Source: Nitrospira sp.
GTDB taxonomy: Bacteria; Nitrospirota; Nitrospiria; Nitrospirales; Nitrospiraceae
Direction of reading: 5' to 3'
NCBI GenBank assembly: GCA_024330925.1
Contig: JANDJK010000002.1
Span: forward strand, 16,016 to 80,015
DNA: 64,000 nt
Shown: piece by piece, positions 43,733 through 52,518 of the stretch
How positions within the stretch are numbered: the stretch's first letter is position 1
Layout: the number at the start of each line of letters is the position of its first letter
Notes under the pieces: model-generated
Told to the model about the DNA's origin: nothing
What the model saw: the letters and a program-made list of their open reading frames with translations, nothing else
Database searches by the model: none
Translations under genes and position numbers: made by a program

Positions 43733-45921
43733 CAGGAATCCTCCTTTGCCATCTGCAGGCGGCGCGCAGTGCGCACCGTGTTTTTGAGCGAATCGACAAA
43801 CCGGTTGACGAGTGGATCGTCCGTCTCGCCCACCTCCGCTAATGCCACGGTCGCACGATCATAGTGCTTCAATGCATTCCAGTGCAGAGCAGTCCGCAGA
43901 TGAATCCACTCTCGCTGGCGATGATCGGGCTGACGATCGAGCGCCGCTTGATAGGCAGCAATGGCTTGTTCGTGGCGATTCAAACGGGAGAGGGTTTCCG
44001 CAAACGCGATGAATAGATCCGTCGAGGGCTGACCCTGCTTAATGGCTATTTCATAAACCTTCGCTGATTCATCTAACCGGTTCAGCTCTCCCAACACCTC
44101 GGCCAATTGACGAAGCATGTAAGAACGATCTTCTTCCTGTCCCTGAGGATGGTGCTGAAGCCACTGGCGACAGAGGCGCATGGCTCCCTCGAGATCACCT
44201 TGTCGCCTCATGGCTGTCACTAAAAGATGCAGCACTTCTGACTCATAGCGACCAGCTTGAAATTGGAATCGGTACCGCTCTAAGACTTTCCTGGCAGCCT
44301 GAGGATCCTCTTGGTCAAGATAACTTTTGCCGAGACCGACCAGCGCTAACTCGAGAAGATGGAGGTCCTGTGCTTTTGTCAGTTGTTGATACAGTCGACC
44401 AGCTTCTGTGGCAAAGCCAAGCCGACGGTGCGCCTCGGCAATCCTCAGTACGAGCATCGGTGAAGATAGGAATGATTCGGCTCCCCCACCATAGCGGTGA
44501 AACAGACTGATCGCGAGAAAATCGTTTTGACCATTGATCGCCCCCTCAAGCCAGGGGGCCAATAACGCTGACAGTCGTTCTCCCGCACGCCTGGCCCAGG
44601 GACTGCCTGTTGAGCCAGCCCGCTGGGCGGCTTCTTTATAGTGGAACAGGGCACGAGGCCCATCGTTCGACTTCTCGTAATAGCTGCCTAAATGGACTAA
44701 TGCCTCTACACCAACGGCATTGTTAGCGTCACGGGCAGCGATCTCCCGGAGCATGGCGACATAGGTTTCTTCGTTGATCTCGAGAAGTGAGTCGTCGTGC
44801 GTCATGGCCGCGACAGCCAGTTTCCATCGATCGTTGTCCACCTGATCTTTCTGTTCCAGATACAATGACGCAAGTCTCATGGCCGCGGCCGTGCCGTACG
44901 GACTGGCAGGATAAAGAGAAGGCACCGCCGCATAGAAAAAGGCTGCTTGCAGGGGATGAGCATCGCCCGACAGACTGTCCGCGACATACAACAGCGCCAC
45001 CGGTGCGAATTCATGGCGTGGATATAGGTTGTACAAGAGCAACAAGAGTTCACGCGCCGCCCGATGACGATGACCCATGGCGTGGATCACTGCGTCTCGC
45101 TGAATCGCTAGGGGGTCGCGCCGGAAAAATGTGGGCCAGCGGCGATATCCGAGCTCATAGAGCACCTGAGCCTCAGTGAGTCGTTGTTGCCGAAACAAAG
45201 CATGCGCCAACCCGATTGCAGCATGGGGAGCCAACAGCTCGTGTGTCATCCCCTTCCGCAGAGCGGAGAATGCATGTTCGGCATCACTCCACTTACGCAT
45301 GGCCATGAACGTGTAGGCCAACCCCAACAAGGCCCGATCACCGTCAAAGGAATCACGGCCCTGCGCTATCGCCTGTTCGTAATAGAACTGCGCTTCTTGC
45401 AACCAGCCCTGTTCACGATACAGATCTCCAAGGCGCCAAGCGGCCCGCTTTGCATAGGACGTGGCTGAATAATCGCGAAGCAGTCGCTTGTATAGTTGGA
45501 TAGCCTCGGTGCGGTCTCCGCCCACGTCATGCTCGCGAAGCAATGATTCCGCTGCAAAGGCCAGCGCAGCCGGCGCGAGGGGACTCTCCGGGTAATCAAC
45601 AACAATCTTTTCAAAGAACCGCTTCGCCTCTAACCACAATCCTTTGTGGTACGCCAGCCGACCTTCTTGCCACGCTAAGTCCACGATGCCATGAACGTGT
45701 TGGTCTTCGTTCACCTGAGGACCTTCATCCGGTAATGGCGGCGCCGGTGGCTCTCCCGAATCAGACATTGATACAGCCTTGAGAAACTGGACCGACTGAT
45801 CCAGATGAGCGAGCAACACCGGATGCGCGGCGGTTGAAGCGGCAGGGGTTGCCACCACGTACAGGACAATTAGAACGGACAGGGCCTCTCGGCAGACAGA
45901 CAACACCATGTTCATAAACAT
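43732..45921 (-). CDS. Exported TPR-repeat protein
   Basis: A 729-residue protein with an N-terminal membrane or signal segment (REALSVLIVLYVVATPAASTAAHP) and about a dozen TPR-like repeats from residue 75 onward, for example DLAWQEGRLAYHKGLWLEAKRFFEKIVVDYPESPLAPAALAFAAESL and AFAETLSRLNRHEQAIAAYQAALDRQPDH. TPR proteins are scaffolds; no enzyme domain is seen. The stop overlaps the histidine kinase start (TGATG), so all three genes form one unit. The start is uncertain: ATGs at 45921, 45915 and 45909 all lack a ribosome site. The periplasmic location is inferred from the N-terminus. Confidence 0.8.
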   Translation of the reverse strand: MFMNMVLSVCREALSVLIVLYVVATPAASTAAHPVLLAHLDQSVQFLKAVSMSDSGEPPAPPLPDEGPQVNEDQHVHGIVDLAWQEGRLAYHKGLWLEAKRFFEKIVVDYPESPLAPAALAFAAESLLREHDVGGDRTEAIQLYKRLLRDYSATSYAKRAAWRLGDLYREQGWLQEAQFYYEQAIAQGRDSFDGDRALLGLAYTFMAMRKWSDAEHAFSALRKGMTHELLAPHAAIGLAHALFRQQRLTEAQVLYELGYRRWPTFFRRDPLAIQRDAVIHAMGHRHRAARELLLLLYNLYPRHEFAPVALLYVADSLSGDAHPLQAAFFYAAVPSLYPASPYGTAAAMRLASLYLEQKDQVDNDRWKLAVAAMTHDDSLLEINEETYVAMLREIAARDANNAVGVEALVHLGSYYEKSNDGPRALFHYKEAAQRAGSTGSPWARRAGERLSALLAPWLEGAINGQNDFLAISLFHRYGGGAESFLSSPMLVLRIAEAHRRLGFATEAGRLYQQLTKAQDLHLLELALVGLGKSYLDQEDPQAARKVLERYRFQFQAGRYESEVLHLLVTAMRRQGDLEGAMRLCRQWLQHHPQGQEEDRSYMLRQLAEVLGELNRLDESAKVYEIAIKQGQPSTDLFIAFAETLSRLNRHEQAIAAYQAALDRQPDHRQREWIHLRTALHWNALKHYDRATVALAEVGETDDPLVNRFVDSLKNTVRTARRLQMAKEDS

Positions 45922-46018
45922 GGATCAGCAAGGACCATGCCCTTTAGAAGGTATTGAGAGAACGCAATGGATGGAGCGGGAACGGGATATCCCCTGTCAG
46001 AATGGTCAACAATGACTA

Positions 46019-46044
46019 TCAATCACTGTCAAGTGATTGACAGT
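46019..46044. repeat. Overlapping inverted repeats upstream of the TPR gene
   Basis: TCAATCACT-GTCA-AGTGATTGA (46019-46040) is a perfect nine-base-arm dyad. It overlaps a second one, ACTGTCA-AGTGAT-TGACAGT (46025-46044), perfect with seven-base arms. Only one can form at a time. It lies between a sigma54 regulator's end and the TPR-kinase-regulator unit, with no T tract, so an operator or alternative RNA hairpin is more likely than a terminator. Confidence 0.5.
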
Positions 46045-46052
46045 TGGAATCA

Positions 46053-47465
46053 TCACATCGGAAGGCTTTGCTGCATATGTTCGCGAGGGTCGACACCTTT
46101 TCGTTTCAGTTTCTCAACAAGCGTGGTGCGATTGACTTGAAGGAGCTGGGCAGCCTTGGTGGTCACACCATTAGCCTTACGAAGCGCCTCGATGATGAGC
46201 TGATATTCGTATTGCTCCACTTCGCGCATGAGATTGATGCCATCCTCACCAAAGCGAACCAGTTGCTCTCTTGGATCAAGAGCGGCTGGTTTGCAGGAAA
46301 TTTTGTCTGGCAGATCTGAGACCGACAACTCCCCTTCTTTTTTTAAGACGACCATCCGTTCGACGAGATTTTCCAATTCGCGGATATTGCCTGGCCAATC
46401 ATATTGCATCAACAAGCGCACCGCTTCATGAGAAATGCCGGTCACTCGTGTACGTTTGGTTTGATTGAATCGCGCCAGGAAATGATCGATCAACAGCGGA
46501 ATATCGCTTTTGCGCTCTCGAAGCGGAGGAATCACGATGGGAATCACGTTGAGCCGATAAAACAGATCGCGGCGAAACCGCTTTTCCTCAATTAACGCTT
46601 CCAAATTCTGATTGGTCGCAGCGATGATGCGCACATCTACTTGAATCGTTCGATTGCCCCCCACGCGCTCGAATGCCCGTTCCTGCAGAACACGCAGCAG
46701 CTTCACCTGCAGGGGCAAACTCATCTCCCCGATTTCGTCAAGAAAAATGGTGCCACCGTGAGCCATCTCGAAACGACCCATTCTGGAGTGGGTGGCACCT
46801 GTAAACGCGCCTTTCTCATGCCCGAACAGTTCCGATTCCAGCAAATTTTCTGGAATGGCCCCGCAATTGACCGATACCAAGGGACGGTCCCGGCGGTAAC
46901 TATTAAAATGGAGCATACGGGCGACCAACTCTTTGCCGGTCCCGCTTTCTCCCTGGATCATCACCGTGCTGTCGCTATCGGCGACCTTGCGTACAAATTC
47001 CAGTACCTGTTTGATTGGCTCGCTTAGCCCAACCAACTGTTCCAGGCGATATTGTTCCTGAACAGCTTTGCGCAGGAGATGATTCTCCTGCCGCAGTTGA
47101 TAGACCTCGATTGCCTTCCGAACAACGATTGTGACCGTCTCGGGATCAAACGGCTTGGTCAAAAAATCAAATGCACCGGACTTCATCGCACGGACGGCGC
47201 GCTCGATGGTGCCAAAGCCGGTAACCACAATAGGAATGATCTTTGCGTCCATCCTGATCAATCGATCAAGCAGGCTGATGCCATCAATGTCCGGAAGCTG
47301 CAAATCAGTGACCAAAATCTGAATGGGCATAGTCTTGGCCACCTCTAACCCTTCCTTGCCATTGGACGTTGCAGTAACGGTGTATCCCTCCTCAACCAAG
47401 GTCTCGTGCAGGAGATCGCGCACCGTTGGATCATCCTCCACAACTAAAATATGTGTCTGACTCAT
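46053..47465 (-). CDS. Sigma54-dependent response regulator, NtrC/AtoC-like
   Basis: About 470 residues. Receiver with HILVVEDDPTVRDLL, ILVTDLQLPDIDG and FLTKPFD; AAA+ domain with GESGTGKELV and HEKGAFTGATHSRMGRFEMAHGGTIFLDEIGEM; C-terminal Fis-type helix-turn-helix (ALRKANGVTTKAAQLLQVNRTTLVEKLKRKG). I chose ATG 47465 (MSQTHILVVEDD): a sigma70 promoter lies at 47499-47527, inside the longer ORF. It has no adjacent kinase gene, so its partner is unknown. The HTH helix differs from that of the FleR-like protein, implying a different site. Confidence 0.85.
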   Translation of the reverse strand: MSQTHILVVEDDPTVRDLLHETLVEEGYTVTATSNGKEGLEVAKTMPIQILVTDLQLPDIDGISLLDRLIRMDAKIIPIVVTGFGTIERAVRAMKSGAFDFLTKPFDPETVTIVVRKAIEVYQLRQENHLLRKAVQEQYRLEQLVGLSEPIKQVLEFVRKVADSDSTVMIQGESGTGKELVARMLHFNSYRRDRPLVSVNCGAIPENLLESELFGHEKGAFTGATHSRMGRFEMAHGGTIFLDEIGEMSLPLQVKLLRVLQERAFERVGGNRTIQVDVRIIAATNQNLEALIEEKRFRRDLFYRLNVIPIVIPPLRERKSDIPLLIDHFLARFNQTKRTRVTGISHEAVRLLMQYDWPGNIRELENLVERMVVLKKEGELSVSDLPDKISCKPAALDPREQLVRFGEDGINLMREVEQYEYQLIIEALRKANGVTTKAAQLLQVNRTTLVEKLKRKGVDPREHMQQSLPM

Positions 47466-47498
47466 CGCTCCTACCCTCAGCCTAAAACCCCTCAAGCT

Positions 47499-47527
47499 AG
47501 AATACTGTTCTCTCTCAAACAAGGCAA
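47499..47527 (-). promoter_or_regulatory. Sigma70-type promoter for the sigma54 regulator gene
   Basis: On the minus strand TTGCCT, 17 bases, TATTCT. A start near 47492 gives a leader of about 27 bases before ATG 47465. This sets the start codon of that gene. Confidence 0.5.
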
Positions 47528-47585
47528 GAGCAATGCTAAAGTCTCACGAAGGCAACGCCGCCGCTGCGAATAACAATAGCAGAGA

Positions 47586-47639
47586 ATGGCTTTGCAGCCA
47601 TGCTCACCAATTGGCCGGTGACAACCCTGTAACCGGGCC
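47586..47639 (-). other. Tandem hairpins in an intergenic region
   Basis: Read on the minus strand, GGCCCGGT...ACCGGCC (loop about 12 bases) is followed by ATGGCT-GCAA-AGCCAT, a six-pair stem capped by a GNRA tetraloop, then a T-rich run (TCTCTGCTATTGTTATT). They sit after the small ORF 47712-47957 and before the promoter at 47527, so the second may be its terminator. No known riboswitch class was recognised. Confidence 0.35.
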
Positions 47640-47711
47640 TAGTGCTGCCTAGAATCCTGCCACCGCAATACCTCGCTTTTGCATAGACGAGCAATCAGCG
47701 CACCCCCTTCA

Positions 47712-47957
47712 TCAGCCATAGATGTCTCGATCCTGTCCCATCACCACAAGCCAGAGATTGGCAAACTCGGCACGTCGTGAAGATCTGGTTGATCGCACCA
47801 GCGGCGCGGTTACCTTGGAAGGCACAATCACGCTCACGGCGGGCGAAACGATCGAGGCGTGCATGCCGCACGCCTTACAGTTCAGACGTTCGGCGACCAT
47901 CTTGGCGGCATTAGCCACAGAAGCAAGACCTGCCGACAGGCGCACTGGGGTTTCCAT
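47712..47957 (-). CDS. Small hypothetical protein
   Basis: An 81-residue ORF, METPVRLSAGLASVANAAKMVAERLNCKACGMHASIVSP..., unrecognised. Support comes from a strong ribosome site (GGGAGGGG, seven bases ahead of ATG 47957), reasonable codon use and hairpins after its end. A CxxC pair (CKAC) is the only motif visible. The opposite strand carries a similar-sized ORF (47722-47994) without a good ribosome site. The longer start at 47987 overlaps no promoter and is less likely. Confidence 0.4.
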   Translation of the reverse strand: METPVRLSAGLASVANAAKMVAERLNCKACGMHASIVSPAVSVIVPSKVTAPLVRSTRSSRRAEFANLWLVVMGQDRDIYG

Positions 47958-47990
47958 CACACCACCCCTCCCATCCACTAGCCGCATATC

Positions 47991-48012
47991 TTGACGTCGG
48001 AAATGACGTCAA
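47991..48012. repeat. Inverted repeat TTGACGTC-N6-GACGTCAA
   Basis: Perfect eight-base arms around GGAAAT, about 35 bases upstream of the small ORF's start on the minus strand. No T tract. It may be an operator for that ORF. The rest of 47958-48275 shows nothing recognisable. Confidence 0.5.
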
Positions 48013-48275
48013 TGGCAGGGCTGATAGCGTTCAGAACTCTGGCGATGTCCGATGCTCGCTGCCACTTTCCCAGCAAAGGTCATCCCGACCCACACGGGAC
48101 CACCCCTCGCAGAAGTTGCGCATCAAGAAATGTCCGGTCTGAGAAGATAGGCGACTGTAGCGGTGACTGAGGCCGCCTCCACTATCCACCCGTCAATCCG
48201 CAACTGGTGCCGCTTCGTAAGAAATTACCAACAATGAAAGGACACCCCTCTTTTCATCCCGCACGACCGAGAACG

Positions 48276-48304
48276 TTGCAAGGCGCACATCTGATCTCTA
48301 TAAT
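48276..48304 (+). promoter_or_regulatory. Sigma70 promoter for tRNA-Thr
   Basis: TTGCAA, 17 bases, TATAAT, with the -10 ending 19 bases before the mature tRNA 5' end. Near-consensus, as usual for stable RNA genes. Confidence 0.75.
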
Positions 48305-48323
48305 CCCATCGGACTCTTCATGG

Positions 48324-48399
48324 GCTGGCGTAGCTCAATCGGCAGAGCAGCGGTTTTGTAAACCGCCGGTTGGAGGTTCGATTCCTCTCGCCAGCTCCA
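48324..48399 (+). tRNA. tRNA-Thr (anticodon TGT)
   Basis: The cloverleaf can be folded directly: acceptor GCTGGCG with CGCCAGC, D arm GCTCAATCGGCAGAGC, anticodon stem GCGGT/ACCGC with loop TTTGTAA (anticodon TGT, reading ACA threonine codons), and a T arm with GGTTCGATTCC. CCA is encoded at 48397-48399. It is a lone gene on the plus strand between regulators. Confidence 0.95.
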
Positions 48400-48827
48400 T
48401 CGTTGCTTCCCGAAGCTTTGCTTTCCAACCCCTTAAACGTGTTGGTGAATCGTTTCACCATCGAGGAGAGAACCTCCCATCCGCTCTTGCCTCGCTCATC
48501 CAGTGTCCTATTCCCTTCCAGACAATGATTTCCAGCGGCGATCCGCCTTGCATTCCAACGAGCCAAGTCGTAATGGAGGAAGTTTTGATCAACGTGGACA
48601 CCAGAGGCTTCTACGCTCTGTAGACCAAAGGAAGGTGGCGCAGGCGACTCCGAGGCTCTTCATCGTGAGGCAGGCTCGCTCACATTCAGTGGGCTAGCAT
48701 TGCCACTGTTGCAGACAACGCGGGTCACGTTTTTATCAGATTGAAAGGAGGGACATGGCCTCTCTCGCAACAGTACAATCTTAAGCTAGGCAGGGGCCCT
48801 GCGAAGGTTGTCCAGTGAAGCGGCCTG
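48400..48827. other. 428-bp region after tRNA-Thr, no clear gene
   Basis: No recognisable coding region, insertion sequence, attachment duplicate of the tRNA end or strong terminator was seen. A nine-codon ORF with a good ribosome site (GGAGGGACATG near 48750) is too short to call. The plus-strand ORF spanning the tRNA (48207-48623) is a chance frame. Confidence 0.4.
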
Positions 48828-50246
48828 TTATCGTTCTGCTTCTGTTAAGCTACTCTCGCGCTCAATCTCCTCAAGTTCGGCATCCGATTTGCCTTTGGTC
48901 ATGGACGGATGCAGACCGTACTTCTTCAGCATCTTGTAGAAATCAGCTCGATACCGGCCAGCAAATTGCGCGGCACGGGAGATGTTGCCGCCGGTCAGTT
49001 GAAGAAGGTTCTTGAGGTACGTCCGTTCGAATTCCTCCCTCGCCTCCGTGAGCGGCTTGAGCGGCGTCTCAGGTGAGACTCCCACCGAAGGCAGGAGATC
49101 AGGCGTGATCATGTCTTGGCGCGACATGACCACGGCTTTCTCAATCACATTTTCCAGCTCTCGCACGTTGCCAAGCCAGGGATTCACCATCAAGCGATGG
49201 AGTGCAGCAGGAGTGAAACCTTTGATGTCCTTGTTGGCGCGTTTGGCACTGAGCTGTAGGAAATGCTGTGCCAACAAGGGAATATCGTCGCGACGATCTC
49301 GAAGCGGCGGAATAAACAACGGCACAACAGAGATTCGATAGTAGAGATCATTGCGGAAACGGCCATTCTTGACGGCCTCACCCAGATCTTTGTTGGTCGC
49401 AGCAATGATGCGGACATCCACCTTCGTCGCCGTCTCTGCCCCGACCTCGCGCACCTCCCGTTCCTGCACAGCACGCAGCAATTTGGCCTGCATAGCCAGG
49501 GGCATTTCTGCAATTTCGTCTAAGAAGAGGGTGCCGCCGTTGGCCATCTGAAACAAACCACGTTTGGCACCATGAGCGCTAGTGAAGGCTCCCTTCACAT
49601 GACCGAAGAGTTCGCTCTCAAACAGAGTTTCGGGAATAGCAGCGCAATTGAGCGCCACAAAGGGCCCTTTGCTCCTTCGACTGTTGGCATGGATGATCCG
49701 CGCCATCACCTCTTTACCGGTTCCCGTCTCGCCAAACAGCAGAATCGTGGCCTCTGAGTCAGCCACCTGGGCGATTTGCTGTAACAGCCGCTGCATCGCG
49801 GGGCTTCGCGCCACCACGTTTTCCAGGCCGTAGAGCTCCTTGACCAACGACTTGAGCCGTTGAATCTCTCGGCTCATCCGTTGCTGCGACAAAGCCTTCT
49901 CAATGGAGGCCTTCAGGTCCTTGTCGTCAAACGGCTTCGTTAAATAGCCAAACGCCCCCCGCTGCATGGCCTCTACCGCATTGGGAATGCTGCCATGGGC
50001 AGTGAGGATGATCACCGGCAGACCCGGATGGATGCGTAACAGTTCTTCCGTAAGATCCAATCCATCTTCACCACGGAGGCGAAGGTCCGTAATGGCCAAG
50101 TCAAATAGGGTCTTTTTGGCCGCCTCGATCGCCTCAGCTCCCGTCGTGCACGGCGTAACGCAAAACCCCATCGCCGTCAGCCTCATCTTCAGTAGATGCA
50201 ATAATCCTTCATCGTCATCAACGACCAACAGATGTTCCTGCTCCAT
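48828..50246 (-). CDS. Sigma54-dependent response regulator, GlrR/QseF-like
   Basis: About 472 residues from ATG 50246 (MEQEHLLVVDDDEG; GAAAGGAATGGT ahead). Receiver with LAITDLRLRGEDG and LTKPFDD; AAA+ domain with GETGTGKEVM; Fis-type HTH (LLQLTGGNISRAAQFAGRYRADFYKMLKKYGLHP). The HTH sequence with 'R.dFYkLL..hgl.p' is typical of GlrR. The sigma54-contact loop reads KGAFTSAHGAKRGLFQMA: GAFTSA in place of GAFTGA. It lies after a QseG-like lipoprotein and a GlrK-like kinase, the order known from enterobacteria (glrK-qseG-glrR). Confidence 0.85.
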   Translation of the reverse strand: MEQEHLLVVDDDEGLLHLLKMRLTAMGFCVTPCTTGAEAIEAAKKTLFDLAITDLRLRGEDGLDLTEELLRIHPGLPVIILTAHGSIPNAVEAMQRGAFGYLTKPFDDKDLKASIEKALSQQRMSREIQRLKSLVKELYGLENVVARSPAMQRLLQQIAQVADSEATILLFGETGTGKEVMARIIHANSRRSKGPFVALNCAAIPETLFESELFGHVKGAFTSAHGAKRGLFQMANGGTLFLDEIAEMPLAMQAKLLRAVQEREVREVGAETATKVDVRIIAATNKDLGEAVKNGRFRNDLYYRISVVPLFIPPLRDRRDDIPLLAQHFLQLSAKRANKDIKGFTPAALHRLMVNPWLGNVRELENVIEKAVVMSRQDMITPDLLPSVGVSPETPLKPLTEAREEFERTYLKNLLQLTGGNISRAAQFAGRYRADFYKMLKKYGLHPSMTKGKSDAELEEIERESSLTEAER

Positions 50247-50278
50247 ACCATTCCTTTCACACAAGTTCATCAGTCAAT

Positions 50279-51034
50279 TTAGTGAACTGGGTCCGAATGA
50301 GGGACGGGAACCCCGGTCGAAGGGGGGCGAATCGGTCGCACCTTCTCCCGCATTTCCTGATCGATGCGTTTCAATGCTTCAAGCTGGGCCGAAAGCTCTT
50401 CGATCTTTTTGTCCCGCTCCACCAGTTGCTTTTGCAGAGCCTGCAGAGATGCAGTTTCAGATTTTTGCGATAGGGATTCCACCTTGCGCTCCCGCTCCAT
50501 CAGTTCTCGCTGGAGGCTTTCGATCATCCGCTCGTGCATCTGGCGTTCCTCTTCCTTACTTAACCGAAGTTGTTGCACGGCAACCTCATTATTAAGCAAA
50601 TCCTGTACCAAGCGATCTAATACGTGGACCAACGTCACATTTGTATTGGCCAGGGAAGGGGCATTCGCAAGCGCTTGCGGCAACGACACCGACGTAGGCA
50701 CAGCATACTCTCGCAACAATGTAAGCCATTCCCTACCTGCAAGGGCCAGAGGGCTATTCGGAGCCTCCTCGATGGTTTTCAAAAAATATTTTTCAGCAAT
50801 TTCACGTCTTTCGTACAGACCTAGCAGAGCACGCACATAGAAGGCCCAGCTACACGAGTCACGTTCTGCACATTTTGCTATTACAGCCTCTTGGTTTTTA
50901 ACCAACGTTTGAAGCCACTTGGAATCCTGCTGATCTAATGGGAAAAAAGGGGTGGAGGCAGAGGGAACCGACCAGGTCGCGCAGCCGCTCAGAACAGCGC
51001 CCCACAATCCCAATCCCACTATTACCCTGTTCAT
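50279..51034 (-). CDS. QseG-like lipoprotein
   Basis: About 251 residues. A lipoprotein signal (MNRVIVGLGLWGAVLSGCATW), a helical middle with repeat-like character (RALLGLYERREIAEKYFLKTIEEAPNSPLALAGREWLTLLREY), and a long C-terminal coiled coil (SKEEERQMHERMIESLQRELMERERKVESLSQKSE...). ATG 51034 overlaps the kinase stop (ATGA), so the two are coupled. QseG modulates GlrK in enterobacteria; here the call is by gene order and build, not by clear sequence identity. Confidence 0.65.
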   Translation of the reverse strand: MNRVIVGLGLWGAVLSGCATWSVPSASTPFFPLDQQDSKWLQTLVKNQEAVIAKCAERDSCSWAFYVRALLGLYERREIAEKYFLKTIEEAPNSPLALAGREWLTLLREYAVPTSVSLPQALANAPSLANTNVTLVHVLDRLVQDLLNNEVAVQQLRLSKEEERQMHERMIESLQRELMERERKVESLSQKSETASLQALQKQLVERDKKIEELSAQLEALKRIDQEMREKVRPIRPPSTGVPVPHSDPVH

Positions 51035-52518
51035 GATGATAAGGTTGCCGCCTTCTTTTCCTTTGCCAACCGTAGGGTAAACCATACGGTCGTTCCCTTA
51101 CCCAACTCACTCTCAATCCAGATCCGTCCACCCAGAGCTTCTACCACTTTCTTCGCCAAGGCTAGTCCCAATCCGCTTCCCGCCGTCACCCCTTTGGCCC
51201 TCGTCCGCCCTTGATAAAACCGTTCGAAAATATGGGGGAGATCCTCCTGAGCAATCCCCGGTCCCATATCGGACACTGCCACCTCAAGCATGCCCGTCCG
51301 CAAATTCGGTGTCATTGCGATGTTTACCACCCCACCCTCAGGACTAAACTTGAGAGCATTCGATAACAAATTATCCAACACCTGCTCAATGCGCGAAGCA
51401 TCTGCCTCGACCCAGACCCGTTCTCCAGGATGTGTGATGAGCACCTGCACATGCTTCGAGTCGGCCAATAGACGGATCTTATTGATCGAAATATCGGCAA
51501 TGCGGCGGAGGTCTACTGGGACAACCTGATAGTTCATCATACCAGCTTCCATCTTGGAAAGGTCGAGGATCGTTGAGATGAGATGGATCAACCGGCGACA
51601 ACTGTCCGCCATAATTCGCAGGATGGTTCGTTGATCCTGCACCAACGGACCTGGAATCTCATCCAGGAGCAGGTGGGTCCCTTCTTGGATCGAGGCGACC
51701 GGCGTGCGGAGCTCGTGCGACACATGGGCTAAGAACTCGGTCTTCATATTGTCAAGCTCTTGGAGTTTCCCGCCCATCCAATTGACAGTCTCCACTAACT
51801 CCTTCAATTCCGCTGGAGCGTTGATCTTGAGCGGGGAACCGAAATTGCCTTGCCCGATCTGCCTGATGTGAGCCTGCAACTGACGAAGAGGCTTCAGGAT
51901 CGCATAACTAGCTGCGGCGGCCAACCCTAACCCAAATACCAAAGCCACGAGCACCAATTGCTGAGTGACCGCTTCAGCCTTGATGGCACTCGCTCTCGAT
52001 TCACTGACACCCACGCTCAAACGAGCTTCGTGAAGATCCAAATAGTTCTGGATCACAGACACCATCCGATCCACCACGGCATCCCGCTGGCTCTCATAGT
52101 CAGCAAGGGCAAGCAATCCTTTCCCGTCGGTTCTTCCCCTGACTCCTCCGCGAAATAGGGCCAATCGATGGTCCAACAATCGGCCAGCCTCTTGAAGCAA
52201 AATCCGTCCTTGCGCGGAATGCTCCTGACTGAGTAATTGATCGAGGTTCCGGCGGCAATCATCCATCTCATCGGTAAAATTTCTGAGAAACGCCTCATCC
52301 TTAGTCGCCAGATACTTTTTCTCACTGTTTAGTTGGGCGTAGACAGACCCCAGCAGCCGCTTGGCCGACTCGACCGCCGGGTAGTGCAACAAGGCCATCT
52401 CCGTGCTCATGGCCGTTAAGTGCCTGAGCTGAGACAGGGCATATAGATTGACCCCTCCCATGACGGCGATAATCACAAGGGAGGTCAGCAACAGGCGCCA
52501 GAATATGGAGAGCTTCAC
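51031..52518 (-). CDS. Membrane sensor histidine kinase, GlrK-like
   Basis: About 495 residues from GTG 52518 (VKLSIFWRLLLTSLVIIAVMGGVNLYALSQL). Two membrane helices (about 7-30 and near 180-200) enclose a helical periplasmic domain (about 35-175), followed by a HAMP domain (KPLRQLQAHIRQIGQGNFGSPLKI). The kinase core has FLAHVSHELRTPVASIQEG, NLLSNALKFSPEGG, DMGPGIAQEDLPHIFERFYQG and GSGLGLALAKKVVEALGG. All functional boxes look intact. It heads the kinase-lipoprotein-regulator unit. Confidence 0.82.
   Translation of the reverse strand: MKLSIFWRLLLTSLVIIAVMGGVNLYALSQLRHLTAMSTEMALLHYPAVESAKRLLGSVYAQLNSEKKYLATKDEAFLRNFTDEMDDCRRNLDQLLSQEHSAQGRILLQEAGRLLDHRLALFRGGVRGRTDGKGLLALADYESQRDAVVDRMVSVIQNYLDLHEARLSVGVSESRASAIKAEAVTQQLVLVALVFGLGLAAAASYAILKPLRQLQAHIRQIGQGNFGSPLKINAPAELKELVETVNWMGGKLQELDNMKTEFLAHVSHELRTPVASIQEGTHLLLDEIPGPLVQDQRTILRIMADSCRRLIHLISTILDLSKMEAGMMNYQVVPVDLRRIADISINKIRLLADSKHVQVLITHPGERVWVEADASRIEQVLDNLLSNALKFSPEGGVVNIAMTPNLRTGMLEVAVSDMGPGIAQEDLPHIFERFYQGRTRAKGVTAGSGLGLALAKKVVEALGGRIWIESELGKGTTVWFTLRLAKEKKAATLSS

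Noticed and set aside
45927-45943. Sigma54-like element GGGCAT-N5-TTGCTG before the TPR gene
   Set aside because: GG-N10-GC spacing fits, but transcription would start inside or after the first ATG of the gene and the -24 half is weak; not called.
47586-47640. Possible cyclic-di-GMP (GEMM) riboswitch because of GCAAAGCC and a GNRA loop
   Set aside because: GCAAAGCC here is just the loop and arm of a simple hairpin; the rest of the GEMM core is absent, and it lies upstream of a promoter and not in a leader.
48207-48623. 138-codon plus-strand ORF spanning the tRNA-Thr gene
   Set aside because: Runs through the tRNA and its promoter; chance open frame.
48751-48785. Nine-codon ORF with a strong ribosome site
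   Set aside because: Too short and without following regulated gene on that strand to be called a leader peptide.
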